A stretch of 64,000 nt of DNA, taken from the NCBI GenBank assembly GCA_965279115.1, contig OZ257137.1, positions 1,364,001 through 1,428,000 on the forward strand, given 5' to 3'. A program made the position numbers and the translations under genes. This document shows positions 1 to 9,900 of the stretch, in pieces (positions within the stretch are counted from its first letter, which is position 1; every line of letters starts with the position of its first letter). The stretch comes from JAEUOS01 sp965279115. GTDB taxonomy: Bacteria > Pseudomonadota > Gammaproteobacteria > Burkholderiales > JAEUOS01. Below the pieces are notes generated by a model. It had not been told where the DNA came from and did not search any database. It saw only the letters and a program-made list of their open reading frames with translations.

Positions 1-178
1 GGATGTACCTAGACCACGGTTTCGGCGAAGTTCACCGCTGTTGGCGGCAGGATAGGCGCATATATTGACACAGCAATGAATCCGCGCCCATTCCGGAAAA
101 CCCGCGCGGGCAATTCCGGGTGCGCACACGCCGGCGACTGCACTATGATGCGCGTTCCCTGAACCTGGCGCCCATCGC
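1..178. other. Left-edge intergenic stretch
   Basis: No gene can be supported here. A TATGAT hexamer at 144-149 could be a -10 element for the carboxyltransferase gene that starts at 179, but no convincing -35 lies 16-18 nt upstream. Nothing repeated or structured was seen. Confidence 0.4.
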
Positions 179-1726
179 ATGTCCTGGCAACCCGAACTCG
201 ACGATCTGAAGAAGCGCCAGGCCGCGGCGCTGGAACTGGGCGGACCCGAAAAGGTGGCGCGCCATCGCAGCAACGGCAAGCTGACCGTGCGCGAACGCAT
301 TGCCGCCTTGCTGGACGAGAACAGCTTCCAGGAAATCGGCTCCGCCTCAGGCTTTGCGCAATACGACGCGGCCAACCAGCTCAAGGCCTTTGTGCCCACC
401 AACCAGATCATGGGTCGCGGGCGCATCGAGGGCCGCACGGTCGCGGTTTCAGCTGACGACTTCACCGTGCGCGGCGGCGCCAACGACGGCGGCGTGATCG
501 AAAAGCTGGGTTACATCGAGCGCATGGCCCACGAGTTGCGCCTGCCGCTGGTACGCCTGGTGGACGGCACCGGCGGCGGTGGCTCGGTCAAGACCATCGA
601 GACCATCGGCCGCACCTATGTGCCGGAAGTGCCCGGCTGGGAGTTCGCCATCATGAACATGGCCACCGTGCCGGTGGTGGGCCTGGCGCTCGGTTCGGTC
701 GCGGGACTCGGCGCGGCACGGGTGGCCACCAGCCACTATTCGCTGATGGTCGAGGGCATTTCGCAGATTTTCGCCGCCGGCCCGCCGGTGGTGGCGCGTG
801 CCGGCGAAAAGGTCACCAAGGACGAACTCGGCGGCACTTCGATTCACGGCAGCAACGGCACGGTCGATGATGTGGTGGCGAGCGAGGCGGAAGCCTTCGC
901 CCGCACGCGGCGTTTTCTTTCCTACCTGCCGCCGTCGGTATACGCGTTGCCGCCGCGCGGCGCGATCGAAGACGATGCGGCGCGCAGCGAAGAATGGCTG
1001 CTTGGCGCCATCCCGCGCGACCCGCGCAAGGTCTACAAGATGCGCCCCATCGTCGAGGCGCTGGTCGACAGTGGCTCGTTTTTCGAGATCGGCCGCGCCT
1101 GGGGCAAGTCGGTCATCACCGGTTTCGCACGGCTGGACGGCTGGCCGGTCGCGGTGATCGCCAGCGACCCCTACCACTATGGCGGCGCGTGGACCGCGCG
1201 CGCGTCGGAGAAGCTGGTGCGCTTCATCGACATGGCGCAAACCTTCCACCTGCCGGTGGTGCACCTGGCGGACATCCCGGGCTTTCGCATCGGCGTGCAG
1301 GCGGAGCAGGAGTCGACCATCCGCTACGGCTCGCGCGCCATGGCGGCGATCTACCAGGCCAACGTGCCGTGGTGCTCGGTGCTGGTCAGGCGCGCCTTCG
1401 GCGTGGCCGGCGCCGCGCACCAGAGCACCGGGCGCTTCAACCTGCGCTATGCCTGGCCTTCGGGCGAATGGGGCTCGCTACCGATCGCAGGCGGCCTGGA
1501 AGCCGCCTACAAGGCCGAGCTGGAAGCGGCGCCCGATCCGGCGGCGCGGCTGGCGGAAATCGAGGCGCGGCTGCGGCAATTCACCTCGCCCTTCCGTACC
1601 GCCGAGCAGTTCATGGTCGAGGAAATCATCGACCCGCGCCAGACCCGGCGCCTGTTGACCGAGTTCGCCAACCTGGCGGCGCCATTGCGCACGCCCGGCC
1701 CGTCGTCCTTTGGCATGCGGCCGTGA
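179..1726 (+). CDS. Acyl-CoA carboxylase carboxyltransferase (beta) subunit
   Basis: 515 residues, the usual length for propionyl-/methylcrotonyl-CoA carboxylase beta subunits, which move CO2 from carboxybiotin to an acyl-CoA. Both crotonase-fold halves are present. The N half has the VDGTGGGG glycine loop near residue 128 and GGTSIHGSNG near residue 220. The C half has DIPGFRIG and a biotin-site-like stretch ending RRAFGVAGAAH. The C-terminus PSSFGMRP resembles the conserved tail of the family. No biotin carboxylase or carrier gene is adjacent, so the partner subunit must be encoded elsewhere, or the protein acts on an unusual acyl-CoA; substrate is not readable. The ATG at 179 has only a weak ribosome-binding site. 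It is followed 74 nt later by a co-directional SDR gene. Confidence 0.85.
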   Translation: MSWQPELDDLKKRQAAALELGGPEKVARHRSNGKLTVRERIAALLDENSFQEIGSASGFAQYDAANQLKAFVPTNQIMGRGRIEGRTVAVSADDFTVRGGANDGGVIEKLGYIERMAHELRLPLVRLVDGTGGGGSVKTIETIGRTYVPEVPGWEFAIMNMATVPVVGLALGSVAGLGAARVATSHYSLMVEGISQIFAAGPPVVARAGEKVTKDELGGTSIHGSNGTVDDVVASEAEAFARTRRFLSYLPPSVYALPPRGAIEDDAARSEEWLLGAIPRDPRKVYKMRPIVEALVDSGSFFEIGRAWGKSVITGFARLDGWPVAVIASDPYHYGGAWTARASEKLVRFIDMAQTFHLPVVHLADIPGFRIGVQAEQESTIRYGSRAMAAIYQANVPWCSVLVRRAFGVAGAAHQSTGRFNLRYAWPSGEWGSLPIAGGLEAAYKAELEAAPDPAARLAEIEARLRQFTSPFRTAEQFMVEEIIDPRQTRRLLTEFANLAAPLRTPGPSSFGMRP

Positions 1727-1800
1727 ATCCGAGTTGTAGCGGCGCTTGCGCCCTTGCGACACTGCGCTCCTGATCCACGCATGAACTGCGGGAATAATCC

Positions 1801-2523
1801 ATGAACAAGGTAGCCTTGGTTATCGGCGCGGGTGACGCCACCGGTGGCGCCATCGCGCGGCGCTTTGCCCGCGAAGGGTTCACCGCCTGCGTGACACGGC
1901 GCGACGTCGAAAAGCTGGCCCCCCTCAAGGCCGCCATCGAGGCCGACGGCGGTACCTGCCATGCGTTCGGCTCGGATGCCCGCGACGAAGACCAGGCGGT
2001 GAAGCTGTTTGCCGACATCGAAGCGACCATCGGCCCCATCGAGGTGTGCGTGTTCAACATTGGCGGCAACGTGCGCTTCGGCATTGCCGAGACCACCGCG
2101 CGCGTTTACCGCAAGGTGTGGGAGATGTGCGCCTTCGCCGGCTTTCTTGCCGGGAGGGAAGCGGCAAAGGTCATGCTGCCGAGAAAGCAGGGCACCATCA
2201 TATTCACCGGGGCCACCGCGTCCCTGCGCGGCGGATCGGGATTCGCCGCCTTTGCCGGCGGCAAGCACGCCCTGCGCGCGCTGGCGCAAAGCATGGCGCG
2301 CGAACTGGGGCCGCAGGGCATCCATGTGGCGCACAGCATCATCGACGGCGCCATCGATACCGCCTTCATCGCGGAGCGCTTTCCCGAACGCTATGCGTTG
2401 AAGGAACAGGACGGCATCCTCGACCCCAACGCCATCGCGGATGCGTACTGGATGTTGCACACCCAGCCGCGCTCGGCCTGGACGCATGAGCTGGACCTGC
2501 GGCCCTGGCTGGAAAAGTGGTGA
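1801..2523 (+). CDS. SDR-family oxidoreductase with Phe in place of the catalytic Tyr
   Basis: 240 residues, Rossmann-fold short-chain dehydrogenase/reductase. The N-terminal dinucleotide loop is GAGDATGGAIA (residues 9-19), and an IGGN stretch at 87-90 corresponds to the NNAG element. Ser141 sits where the catalytic Ser is expected. The YxxxK motif reads FAGGK (151-155): Lys155 is kept but Tyr is Phe. I recall relatives of this type also having Phe here, so this may be a subfamily trait rather than a mutation; if so it may be non-redox or use a different acid. A GGGA ribosome-binding site precedes the ATG. It lies between carboxyltransferase and HCCA-isomerase genes on the same strand, which suggests acyl-CoA or aromatic catabolism. 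Confidence 0.8.
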   Translation: MNKVALVIGAGDATGGAIARRFAREGFTACVTRRDVEKLAPLKAAIEADGGTCHAFGSDARDEDQAVKLFADIEATIGPIEVCVFNIGGNVRFGIAETTARVYRKVWEMCAFAGFLAGREAAKVMLPRKQGTIIFTGATASLRGGSGFAAFAGGKHALRALAQSMARELGPQGIHVAHSIIDGAIDTAFIAERFPERYALKEQDGILDPNAIADAYWMLHTQPRSAWTHELDLRPWLEKW

Positions 2524-2553
2524 CGCGCAAATCGACAACACACGGAGACCGAC

Positions 2554-3147
2554 ATGAGCAAGACAGTGGAATTCTTTTTCGATTTCGGCAGCCCGGCATC
2601 CTATCTGGCCTGGACGCAACTGCCGAAGATCGCCGCGGCCGCCGGCGCACAGATCGTCTGGAAACCGATGCTGCTGGGCGGGGTGTTCAAGTCCACCGGC
2701 AATGCCAGCCCGGTGACGGTGGCAGCCAAGGGCAAGTGGATGATGGGCGACCTGGCGCGCTTTGCCGCGCGCTACGGCGTGCCGCTGAAGATGCCGCCCA
2801 ACTTCCCGGTCAACACGCTGGCGATGATGCGCGGCGCGGTGGGCCTGCAGATGCGCCAGCCGGCGGATTTCGACCGCTACATGAAGGCGATGTACGAGGC
2901 GATGTTCGCCAGGGGCCTCAACATGGGCGACCCCGATGTGGTGGCCGGCGTGCTCACCGCCGGCGGCTTCGATACCGCCGCCTTCGCCGCGCTGACGGCG
3001 GACCCGGCGATCAAGCAAGGGCTGGTGGCCAACACCGAGGAGGCGGTGGCGCGTGGCGTGTTCGGCGCACCCACCATGTTCGTCGGTGACGAGATGCATT
3101 TCGGGCAGGACCGGCTGGATTTCGTCGCCCAGGCATTGGCGCGATAA
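2554..3147 (+). CDS. 2-hydroxychromene-2-carboxylate isomerase / DsbA-like (GST kappa fold)
   Basis: 197 residues, the family length. The start KTVEFFFDFGSPASYLAW is the hallmark of HCCA isomerases: the Ser of FGSP (about residue 13) is the glutathione-activating residue that replaces the DsbA CxxC. The C-terminal GVFGAPTMFVGDEMHFGQDR stretch, with its cis-Pro, is also typical. Family members isomerise 2-hydroxychromene-2-carboxylate in naphthalene catabolism or act as glutathione-dependent isomerases on other substrates. No naphthalene genes are nearby, so the substrate is unknown. A GGAG site lies 6 nt before the ATG, and the gene starts 30 nt after the SDR gene, probably in the same transcript. 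Confidence 0.85.
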   Translation: MSKTVEFFFDFGSPASYLAWTQLPKIAAAAGAQIVWKPMLLGGVFKSTGNASPVTVAAKGKWMMGDLARFAARYGVPLKMPPNFPVNTLAMMRGAVGLQMRQPADFDRYMKAMYEAMFARGLNMGDPDVVAGVLTAGGFDTAAFAALTADPAIKQGLVANTEEAVARGVFGAPTMFVGDEMHFGQDRLDFVAQALAR

Positions 3148-3197
3148 TCGGCCTCCCGCCGCAAACTCGGCGGTCCGTTTCCTGAATACAGCGCCCC

Positions 3198-4304
3198 ATG
3201 ACCCTTCCCAGCGAGGCCGCGCCAGCGATGGCCGAAACAGGATTCTCCGCCACGGCACTGGAAGCCCCGGTCGCCCGCGGTGAGGAATTCCGCGACAAGA
3301 ACCCGCGCAAGGTGCTGTCAGCTGCGGAGTTGGCGCCGCTCACCCGCCTTTCAGACTGGAAAAGCGCCGCCGCGCTGGCGCAGACCCTGGGGCTACTGCT
3401 GGCCACGCTCGCGCTCGGGGTGTTCGGCTTTCATCTGCTGCGGGGAGGTACGCCGGCGGGTGTGGCCTGCATCCTCGCGGCCATCCTGCTGATGGGCTGC
3501 TGGCAGCATGCGCTGGCCATCATCTCGCACGAATCCACCCACTATCGCCTGTTCGCCAGCCGCTTCGCCAATGATTTGCTCGGCCGCATCGCCGGCATGC
3601 TGATCGGCGTTTCCACCTACTCGTACCGCATCGTGCACCGCGTGCACCACAACAACCTGTACGAGGCCATCGACCCTGACCTGGCGCTCATGGCCGGCTA
3701 TCCGCGCGGGAAAATGTACCTGGTGAAAAAGCTGCTCAAGGATGCGGCCGGCCTCACCGCCTGGCGCAACTACCTGTACTTCTTCGGCGCCCCGGCGATG
3801 AATGCCGCCACCGGCGCGAAACAAAAGCCGCTCGACGACACCACCGAGCGCCTGCGCCGCCAGGCCCTGGCCGACCGCTGGGTGGTGGTTGCCTTTCACG
3901 TGCTGATGCTGGCCGGCACATTTGCATTGGGTGTGGGTATCGAGTACGTGATGCTGTGGATCCTGCCGGCCATCACGGTACAGGCGGTGATCCTGCGCCT
4001 GCGCGCGGTGGCCGAGCATGGCGCCCCTTCGCACATCCGCAGCCCGTTCGGTGCGGCGCGCACCAACATCGCCCTGCCGTTGTGGGCGCGCGTGGCGCTG
4101 TTTCCGCACCATGTGAACTACCACCTCGAACACCATCTGTACCCGGCGGTGCCGCATTACCACCTGGCCGCCCTGCACGAAAAGCTGCGCGCCGCCGGTG
4201 CGCTGCAAGACGCCGAAGTGCGCCCCTTCGCCGAAACCATGAAGCGCGTGTTCGCCAAGCGCGGATCCTTGCAAGCAGAAGCCCGCAGCGCCAACGCTGC
4301 CTGA
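3198..4304 (+). CDS. Membrane fatty acid desaturase-type di-iron protein
   Basis: 368 residues with the three histidine boxes of integral-membrane desaturases/hydroxylases: HESTH at 111-115, HRVHH at 147-151 and HLEHH at 309-313. Hydrophobic segments near 60-80, 85-107, 230-245 and 250-265 would form the membrane hairpins, with the His boxes on the cytoplasmic side. These enzymes use a di-iron centre, O2 and an electron donor to desaturate or hydroxylate acyl chains; the exact substrate cannot be told. A second in-frame ATG at 3228 is possible. It lies 38 nt before the FadJ-type gene, consistent with acyl-chain metabolism. Confidence 0.85.
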   Translation: MTLPSEAAPAMAETGFSATALEAPVARGEEFRDKNPRKVLSAAELAPLTRLSDWKSAAALAQTLGLLLATLALGVFGFHLLRGGTPAGVACILAAILLMGCWQHALAIISHESTHYRLFASRFANDLLGRIAGMLIGVSTYSYRIVHRVHHNNLYEAIDPDLALMAGYPRGKMYLVKKLLKDAAGLTAWRNYLYFFGAPAMNAATGAKQKPLDDTTERLRRQALADRWVVVAFHVLMLAGTFALGVGIEYVMLWILPAITVQAVILRLRAVAEHGAPSHIRSPFGAARTNIALPLWARVALFPHHVNYHLEHHLYPAVPHYHLAALHEKLRAAGALQDAEVRPFAETMKRVFAKRGSLQAEARSANAA

Positions 4305-4342
4305 CCCACCCCAACCCTTTCGCCTTTCAACAAAGAGACATC

Positions 4343-6487
4343 ATGAGCGACGCCAATCCGATCCGCTACGAAACCGATGCCGAGGGCATCGTCACCCTGA
4401 ACTTCGACGCCCCCGGCGCACCTGTCAACACCATGACGCAGGCCTGGACCAACGCCATGACCGAGGCGGTGGACCGCATCCTGGCAGAAAAGGACAAGAT
4501 CACCGGCGTGATCCTCGCCTCGGCCAAGAAGACCTTCTTCGCCGGCGCCGAACTGAAGGACGTGCTGAAGCTGAAGGAAGAGGACGGCCCGCGCTGGTAC
4601 AACGAAATCCAGCAGACCAAGCGCGACTTCCGCCGCCTGGAAACCTGCGGCCGGCCGGTGGTGGCCGCCGTCGCAGGCGCCGCCCTGGGTGGCGGCTGGG
4701 AACTGGCGCTCTCCGCCCACTGCCGCATCGCACTCGATGAAGCCAAGATTTTGCTGGGCCTGCCGGAAGTGACGCTTGGCCTGTTGCCGGGTGCAGGGGG
4801 CGTGACCAAACTGGTGCGCATCCTCGGTCTTGAAGTGGCCTTGCCGATCCTGATGGAAGGCAAGACCATGAACCCGCGCCAGATGCATGAGCTGGGGCTG
4901 GTGCAGGACCTCGCGGCCACACCTGAGGAAATGTTCGCCAAGGCGCGCGCCTGGATCAAGGCCAACCCCGACGCGCAGCAACCGTGGGACGTGAAAGGCT
5001 ACCGCCTGCCCGGCGGCAGCCCGGACAGCCCGAAGATCGCGCAGATGCTTTCCATCGCGCCCGCCATCACCGCCGAAAAAACGCGCGGCCTCTTGCCGGC
5101 GCCGGAAGCCATCATGGCTTGCGCGGTGGAGGGCGCGCGGGTCGATTTCGATACCGCCATGCGGGTGGAGAGCCGCTACCTGATCAAGCTGGCGGTGGGC
5201 AAGGTGGCCAAGAACCTGATCACCCTGTTCTTCAACCAGACCGCGATCCGCGGCGGCGCCTCGCGCCCCAAGGATGTGCCGAAGTGGAAGGCCACCAAGG
5301 TCGGCATTCTGGGCGCCGGCATGATGGGCTCGGGCATCGCCTGGGCCAACGCCAGCCGCGGCGTGGCCTGCGTGTTGAAGGACGTCTCGATGGAAGCGGC
5401 CGAAAAGGGCAAGAGCTATTCGGCCAAGCTGCTCGACAAGCAGATCCAGCGCGGCCGCATGGACGAGACCCGCGCCGGCATCACACTCTCTCTCATCACT
5501 CCCACAGCCTCGAATGACGACCTGGCCGGCTGCGACCTGATCATCGAAGCCGTGTTCGAAAAGCGCGATTTGAAAGCACAGGTGACGAAGGAAGCCGAGC
5601 CGAAACTGGCGACCAATGGCTTCTTCGCCTCCAACACCTCGACCCTGCCGATCACCGGGCTGGCGCAAGCCTCGGCCAAGCCGGAAAAATTCATCGGCCT
5701 GCATTTCTTCTCGCCGGTGGACAAGATGGCGCTGGTGGAAATCATCAAGGGCGAGAAGACCGATGCCGAGACGCTTGCACGCGCCTACGACTACGTGCTG
5801 CAGATCGGCAAGACGCCGATCGTCGTCAACGACAGCCGCGGCTTCTACACCAGCCGCACCTTCGGCACCTTCGTGCGCGAAGGCGCCTGCATGGTCGAAG
5901 AAGGCATCCCCGCCACCGTGATCGAAAACGCCGCGCGCCAGGCTGGCATGCCGGTGGGCCCGCTGGCGGTGATCGACGAAACCTCGATGAGCCTTTCAGT
6001 GCACGTGATGCAGCAGACCCGCACCGACATGGCGGCCGAGGGCAAGACCTACGTGCCGCAACCCGGCGAGGCCCTGTTCGAACGCATGGTGAGCGAATTC
6101 AAGCGCCCGGGACGCGCCGGCGGCGGCGGCTTCTACGACTACCCCGCCGGCGGCAAGAAGGTGCTGTGGTCGGGCCTCAAGCAGTTCGAGAAGGCCGGCG
6201 TCACATACGACCTGGAAGAACTGAAAAGACGCTTCCTCTACCGCCAGGCCATCGAGACCGCGCGCTGCCTCGAGGAAGGCGTGCTCACCACCTCGCACGA
6301 CGCCAACATCGGCTCCATTTTCGGCATCGGCTTTCCCACCTGGACCGGCGGCGCCTTGCAGTACATCAACAGCGAAGGCGTGGCCGATTTCGTGAAGAAC
6401 GCCGATGCGCTGGCCGCGAAATTCGGCGAGCGCTTCAAGGTGCCGCAGATCGTGCGCGACAAGGCGGCGCGCGGCGAGGGGTTCTGA
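4343..6487 (+). CDS. FadJ/FadB-type enoyl-CoA hydratase / 3-hydroxyacyl-CoA dehydrogenase
   Basis: 714 residues, bifunctional beta-oxidation protein. The N-terminal crotonase domain (about 1-200) has the oxyanion loop AGAALGGGWELAL and the catalytic-Glu segment LPEVTLGLLPGAGG. The NAD-binding domain starts at about residue 315 with VGILGAGMMGSGIA, followed by HFFSPVDKMALVEII with the catalytic His, and two C-terminal helical domains. An open frame continues upstream to 3956, but the ATG at 4343 is chosen because the crotonase domain begins there and an AGAGAC site precedes it. Together with the carboxylase, desaturase and SDR genes it suggests a fatty-acyl degradation cluster. The thiolase partner is not in the window. 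Confidence 0.93.
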   Translation: MSDANPIRYETDAEGIVTLNFDAPGAPVNTMTQAWTNAMTEAVDRILAEKDKITGVILASAKKTFFAGAELKDVLKLKEEDGPRWYNEIQQTKRDFRRLETCGRPVVAAVAGAALGGGWELALSAHCRIALDEAKILLGLPEVTLGLLPGAGGVTKLVRILGLEVALPILMEGKTMNPRQMHELGLVQDLAATPEEMFAKARAWIKANPDAQQPWDVKGYRLPGGSPDSPKIAQMLSIAPAITAEKTRGLLPAPEAIMACAVEGARVDFDTAMRVESRYLIKLAVGKVAKNLITLFFNQTAIRGGASRPKDVPKWKATKVGILGAGMMGSGIAWANASRGVACVLKDVSMEAAEKGKSYSAKLLDKQIQRGRMDETRAGITLSLITPTASNDDLAGCDLIIEAVFEKRDLKAQVTKEAEPKLATNGFFASNTSTLPITGLAQASAKPEKFIGLHFFSPVDKMALVEIIKGEKTDAETLARAYDYVLQIGKTPIVVNDSRGFYTSRTFGTFVREGACMVEEGIPATVIENAARQAGMPVGPLAVIDETSMSLSVHVMQQTRTDMAAEGKTYVPQPGEALFERMVSEFKRPGRAGGGGFYDYPAGGKKVLWSGLKQFEKAGVTYDLEELKRRFLYRQAIETARCLEEGVLTTSHDANIGSIFGIGFPTWTGGALQYINSEGVADFVKNADALAAKFGERFKVPQIVRDKAARGEGF

Positions 6488-6503
6488 GGCTGCTCAACAA
6501 TCC

Positions 6504-6677
6504 ATGGCTAACCGTCTCGACGTCCTGGAATCAAACGCACAAAAGCTCGACCGTGACGTTGAGGCTACATGGGAATTGGAAGCGGACCTCAGGGAAGCTG
6601 AGCTCGAATCAGGTGCTACAAAGGAAGTTCCGGCCAAGGAGGCAATGCACCGGCTTCGAGCCGCGCTTGCCGGGTGA
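6504..6677 (+). pseudogene. Truncated addiction-module antitoxin remnant
   Basis: A 57-codon frame starting ATG at 6504. Its C-terminal part, from VEATWELEADLREAELESG to KEAMHRLRAALAG, matches my recollection of the small addiction-module antitoxins of the Unstab_antitox family (partners of ParE/RelE-like toxins). Its N-terminal MANRLDVLESNAQKL also fits, but the 20-25 residues that normally lie between them are missing, so this looks like an internally deleted copy. No RelE/ParE-like toxin follows within 300 nt. It begins 16 nt after the FadJ-type gene and marks the left edge of a stretch rich in toxin-antitoxin remains. Family assignment is from memory and moderate. Confidence 0.5.
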
Positions 6678-6975
6678 CATATTCCCATCATCGCCGCGCC
6701 GCATCCGCGGCGGATGTCCATATGATGGATACGGATGCCATTGATCGGTATCGAGAGAGTTATTGGCTCCCCGATAGCTGCTGTTCAAAGCGCAAAATCG
6801 ACCCACTCCTGACCTTCACTATCGCGAATTGGTCGTCACATAGCCGTCACTCGTGTGTCCAGCCTGTCCCCAGATTTCCACCTATCGCGCTGTTCTGATT
6901 CTGATCGCACAATCGACCTCCGGGCACGAAGGTTGTATTGTTGTGGCTGATCCTCGATGACGATGAGTGGCATAG
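6678..6975. other. Intergenic stretch before the cyclase/AAA gene
   Basis: About 300 nt with no supportable gene on either strand. Short frames on both strands have no recognisable content. Base composition is visibly more AT-rich than the flanking genes, which fits acquired DNA. No toxin frame for the truncated antitoxin could be found. Confidence 0.4.
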
Positions 6976-9900
6976 ATGATCCGTTGCCTGTCCTGCGCGC
7001 ACGACAATGCCGACGCTCAGAAGTTCTGCGGCGAGTGCGGCGCCCGACTGCCGGGCGCAGTGGTCGTTGACGAGCCGGTGGATAGGCCACGGTCCTACAC
7101 GCCGCGCCATCTAGCCAAAGAGGTATTGAGCTCCCGCTTCGCGCTTGAGGGGGAGCGCAAGCTGGTTACGGTGATGTTCTGCGACATAGCGAACTCGACG
7201 CCTTTGGCGGCTCGCATAGGCGCTGAGGCCATGCACGGCCTGCTCAACCAGTTCTTCGAACTGGCGCTTAGCGAGGTGCACCGCTACGAGGGCACCATCA
7301 ACCAGTTTCTAGGCGACGGCTTCATGGCTTTGTTCGGCGCGCCGATCGCCTTCGAGGATCATGCGCGGCGTGCTTTGCTCGCCGCCACAGCCATCCAGCA
7401 GCACGTGCGTGACGCAACAAATGATGCATTGGCGCTGCGCGAGCTGGGCCTGCGTATAGGGCTCAACACCGGCATGGTCGTGGTTGGCAGCATCGGTGAC
7501 AATCTGCGATTGGACTACACCGCTTTCGGCGACGCGACCAACCTCGCCGCGCGCTTGCAGGGCTTCGCCGACCCCGGCACGATCCGAGTCAGCGAATCGA
7601 CGCGGCGCGCTTCCCAGGCGCACTTCGAATTCAAGAACCTGGGCCGGCATGCACTCAAAGGCATCGCCGTTCCTGTGGCAGTATTCGAGCCGCAAAGACC
7701 CCGCATCACGATCAAAACCGGCTCCGGCAACAAGCGCGACAACGTCGGATCGGCCCTTGTGGGTCGCGAGCACGAGCTCGCCGCCCTGTCGCAGTCGCTT
7801 TCAAACCTTCGATCGGGCCAAGGCGGCGTCGTCCTCATTCGCGGCGAGCCCGGGGTGGGCAAGTCCCGCCTTCTGGCCGAGGCCAAGCAGCTTCCGCAGG
7901 CGCAGGTCATGCGGTGGCTCGAAGGCCGCTGCGTCTCGTTCGGACGCGGTCTGAGCTACTTGCCGTTTATTGAGATCGTAAAGGGAGTCTTCGGCATCGG
8001 GGAGAACGACAGCGAAACGCAGGCGCTGCGTAAGATCGAGGTCGGTGCACGCGACCTGTTCGACGCGCGGGCATCGGAGATCGTGCCCTACCTCGCCACG
8101 CTCATGGCGCTGGTCCTGACCAGCGACCACGAGCAGCGCATCAAGTTTCTCGATGCCCAGGCGATGAAGCGGCAAGTCTTCTTGAGCATGCGCCAGCTCT
8201 TCGAGCGGTTGGCCGCGCATGGGCCGTTACTTGTCTGCCTCGAGGATTGGCACTGGGTCGACCAGTCATCAATCGCACTCTGCGAGCATCTGTTGCCGCT
8301 CGCTGAAGGGTTGCCGATTGCGTTCTGGCTTGCCTGCCGAGCCGAGCCCGCCGAGCCTGCGGCTCGCATTCGACCGGCGGCCGCCAATACGAATATTCGT
8401 CTCGATGAGATTGCTCTGGCGCCGCTGGCCGGCGCGCAAAGCCGTGCACTGCTCGATAATCTCGTCGGCGCAGGGACCCTGTCCGATGGGGTGCGCAGCC
8501 ACATCGAGCGACGTACGGGAGGCAATCCGTTTTTTGTCGAGGAGGTCGTGCGCGCGCTGATTGCCGATGGCACGTTGGTGCCGGACAGCCGCTCGCAGGC
8601 TTGGCGGCTTGCGCGGCCAATCGCCGACCTTGTCATCTCCGACACTGTTCAAGGCGTGGTTCTCGCCCGGGTCGATCGGCTCGAGGAGGGCGTCAAGAGT
8701 GTGTTGAAGCTCGCCGCGGTGATCGGCCACAGCTTCCTCCTGCGCATTCTGAAGACAATCGCCGAGGCGCGCGACAACGTCGAGCAGGGCCTCGGCCGGC
8801 TCGAGGACGCCGAGCTGATCCGGCTACGCCAGCGGCAGCCGGAGCTCGAGTACATCTTCAAGAACATTCTGGTGCAAGAAGCAGCCTACGGCAGCATTCT
8901 GGCCGAGCGCCGCCGCGTGATCCACCGCAGCGTAGCGCGGGCCATCGAGGCACTGTTTGCCGATCGGATCGACGAGATGACGAGCCTGCTTGCCCATCAC
9001 TACGCGCTCGCCGAGGATTGGGAGATGGCACTCACCTATTTGACCAAGGCCGGCGACCAGGCAGGGCGCATCGCCGCGGACGTCGAGGCGCTCGAACACT
9101 ACCGACAGGCCGACGCAATATTCATGAGAATCGGTGCGCGCGAATTGACACCGCTGCAGCGCGCAGCCATGGACAGGAAGCTCGGCCAGGCGTTCTATGG
9201 CGTGGGCGACTACGAGCAGGCTGTGGCCTACAGTACCCGTGCTTTATCGCTTCTTGGCGTCCGCTATCCAAAAACACGGTGGGGTGTCCGCGGTAGCGCA
9301 TTGAAATATCTGGCCGCACATTTCCTGCGCCGGCTGATGCCTGCCCATCGTGACTTTCCTTTCGCGCGCAGGATGGACTTGGCGACTGCGCAAGAGATTT
9401 CCGCCACTTGCCGATCTTTGGCCTGGCTCGACTACTTTGCGGACGAGGAGAGATTCGTTCTGGATGGCCTGATCGAGCTCGACGCCGGCGAACGCAGCGG
9501 TGACGTGATTGCCCGGGTACGCGGCCTTGGCCTGCTTGCTGTCGTGCTTTCGATGTTCGGAGCTTTGGCCCCGGCGCACCGCCGGGCCAACGAAGCCATT
9601 GCGATTGCACAAGCCGACAACGACGCAGCCTTGATCTCGCATGCCGCCCTTGCGCGGGGCTGGATCGAGTTCGCAAGAGCGCCCGTGGACAAATGCAAAG
9701 GATCGCTGGAGCAGTCGGCATCGGCATTTCGCAGTATTGGTGACATCCGCGGATGGGCAGGTCCGACTGCCTACCTCTACTGGGTCCACTACTGGCTCGC
9801 AGACCTGGCCGAGGTCGCGAAAACCGCTGCCGCGATGGTCGAGATTGGGGCTGGCGCCGGCGATCCTCACGTTGTGTGCTGGGGGCGCAATGGTCTGGGC

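Noticed and set aside
3956..4342. In-frame upstream extension of the FadJ-type protein
   Set aside because: Lies within the desaturase gene and carries no crotonase features; the ATG at 4343 has a ribosome-binding site.
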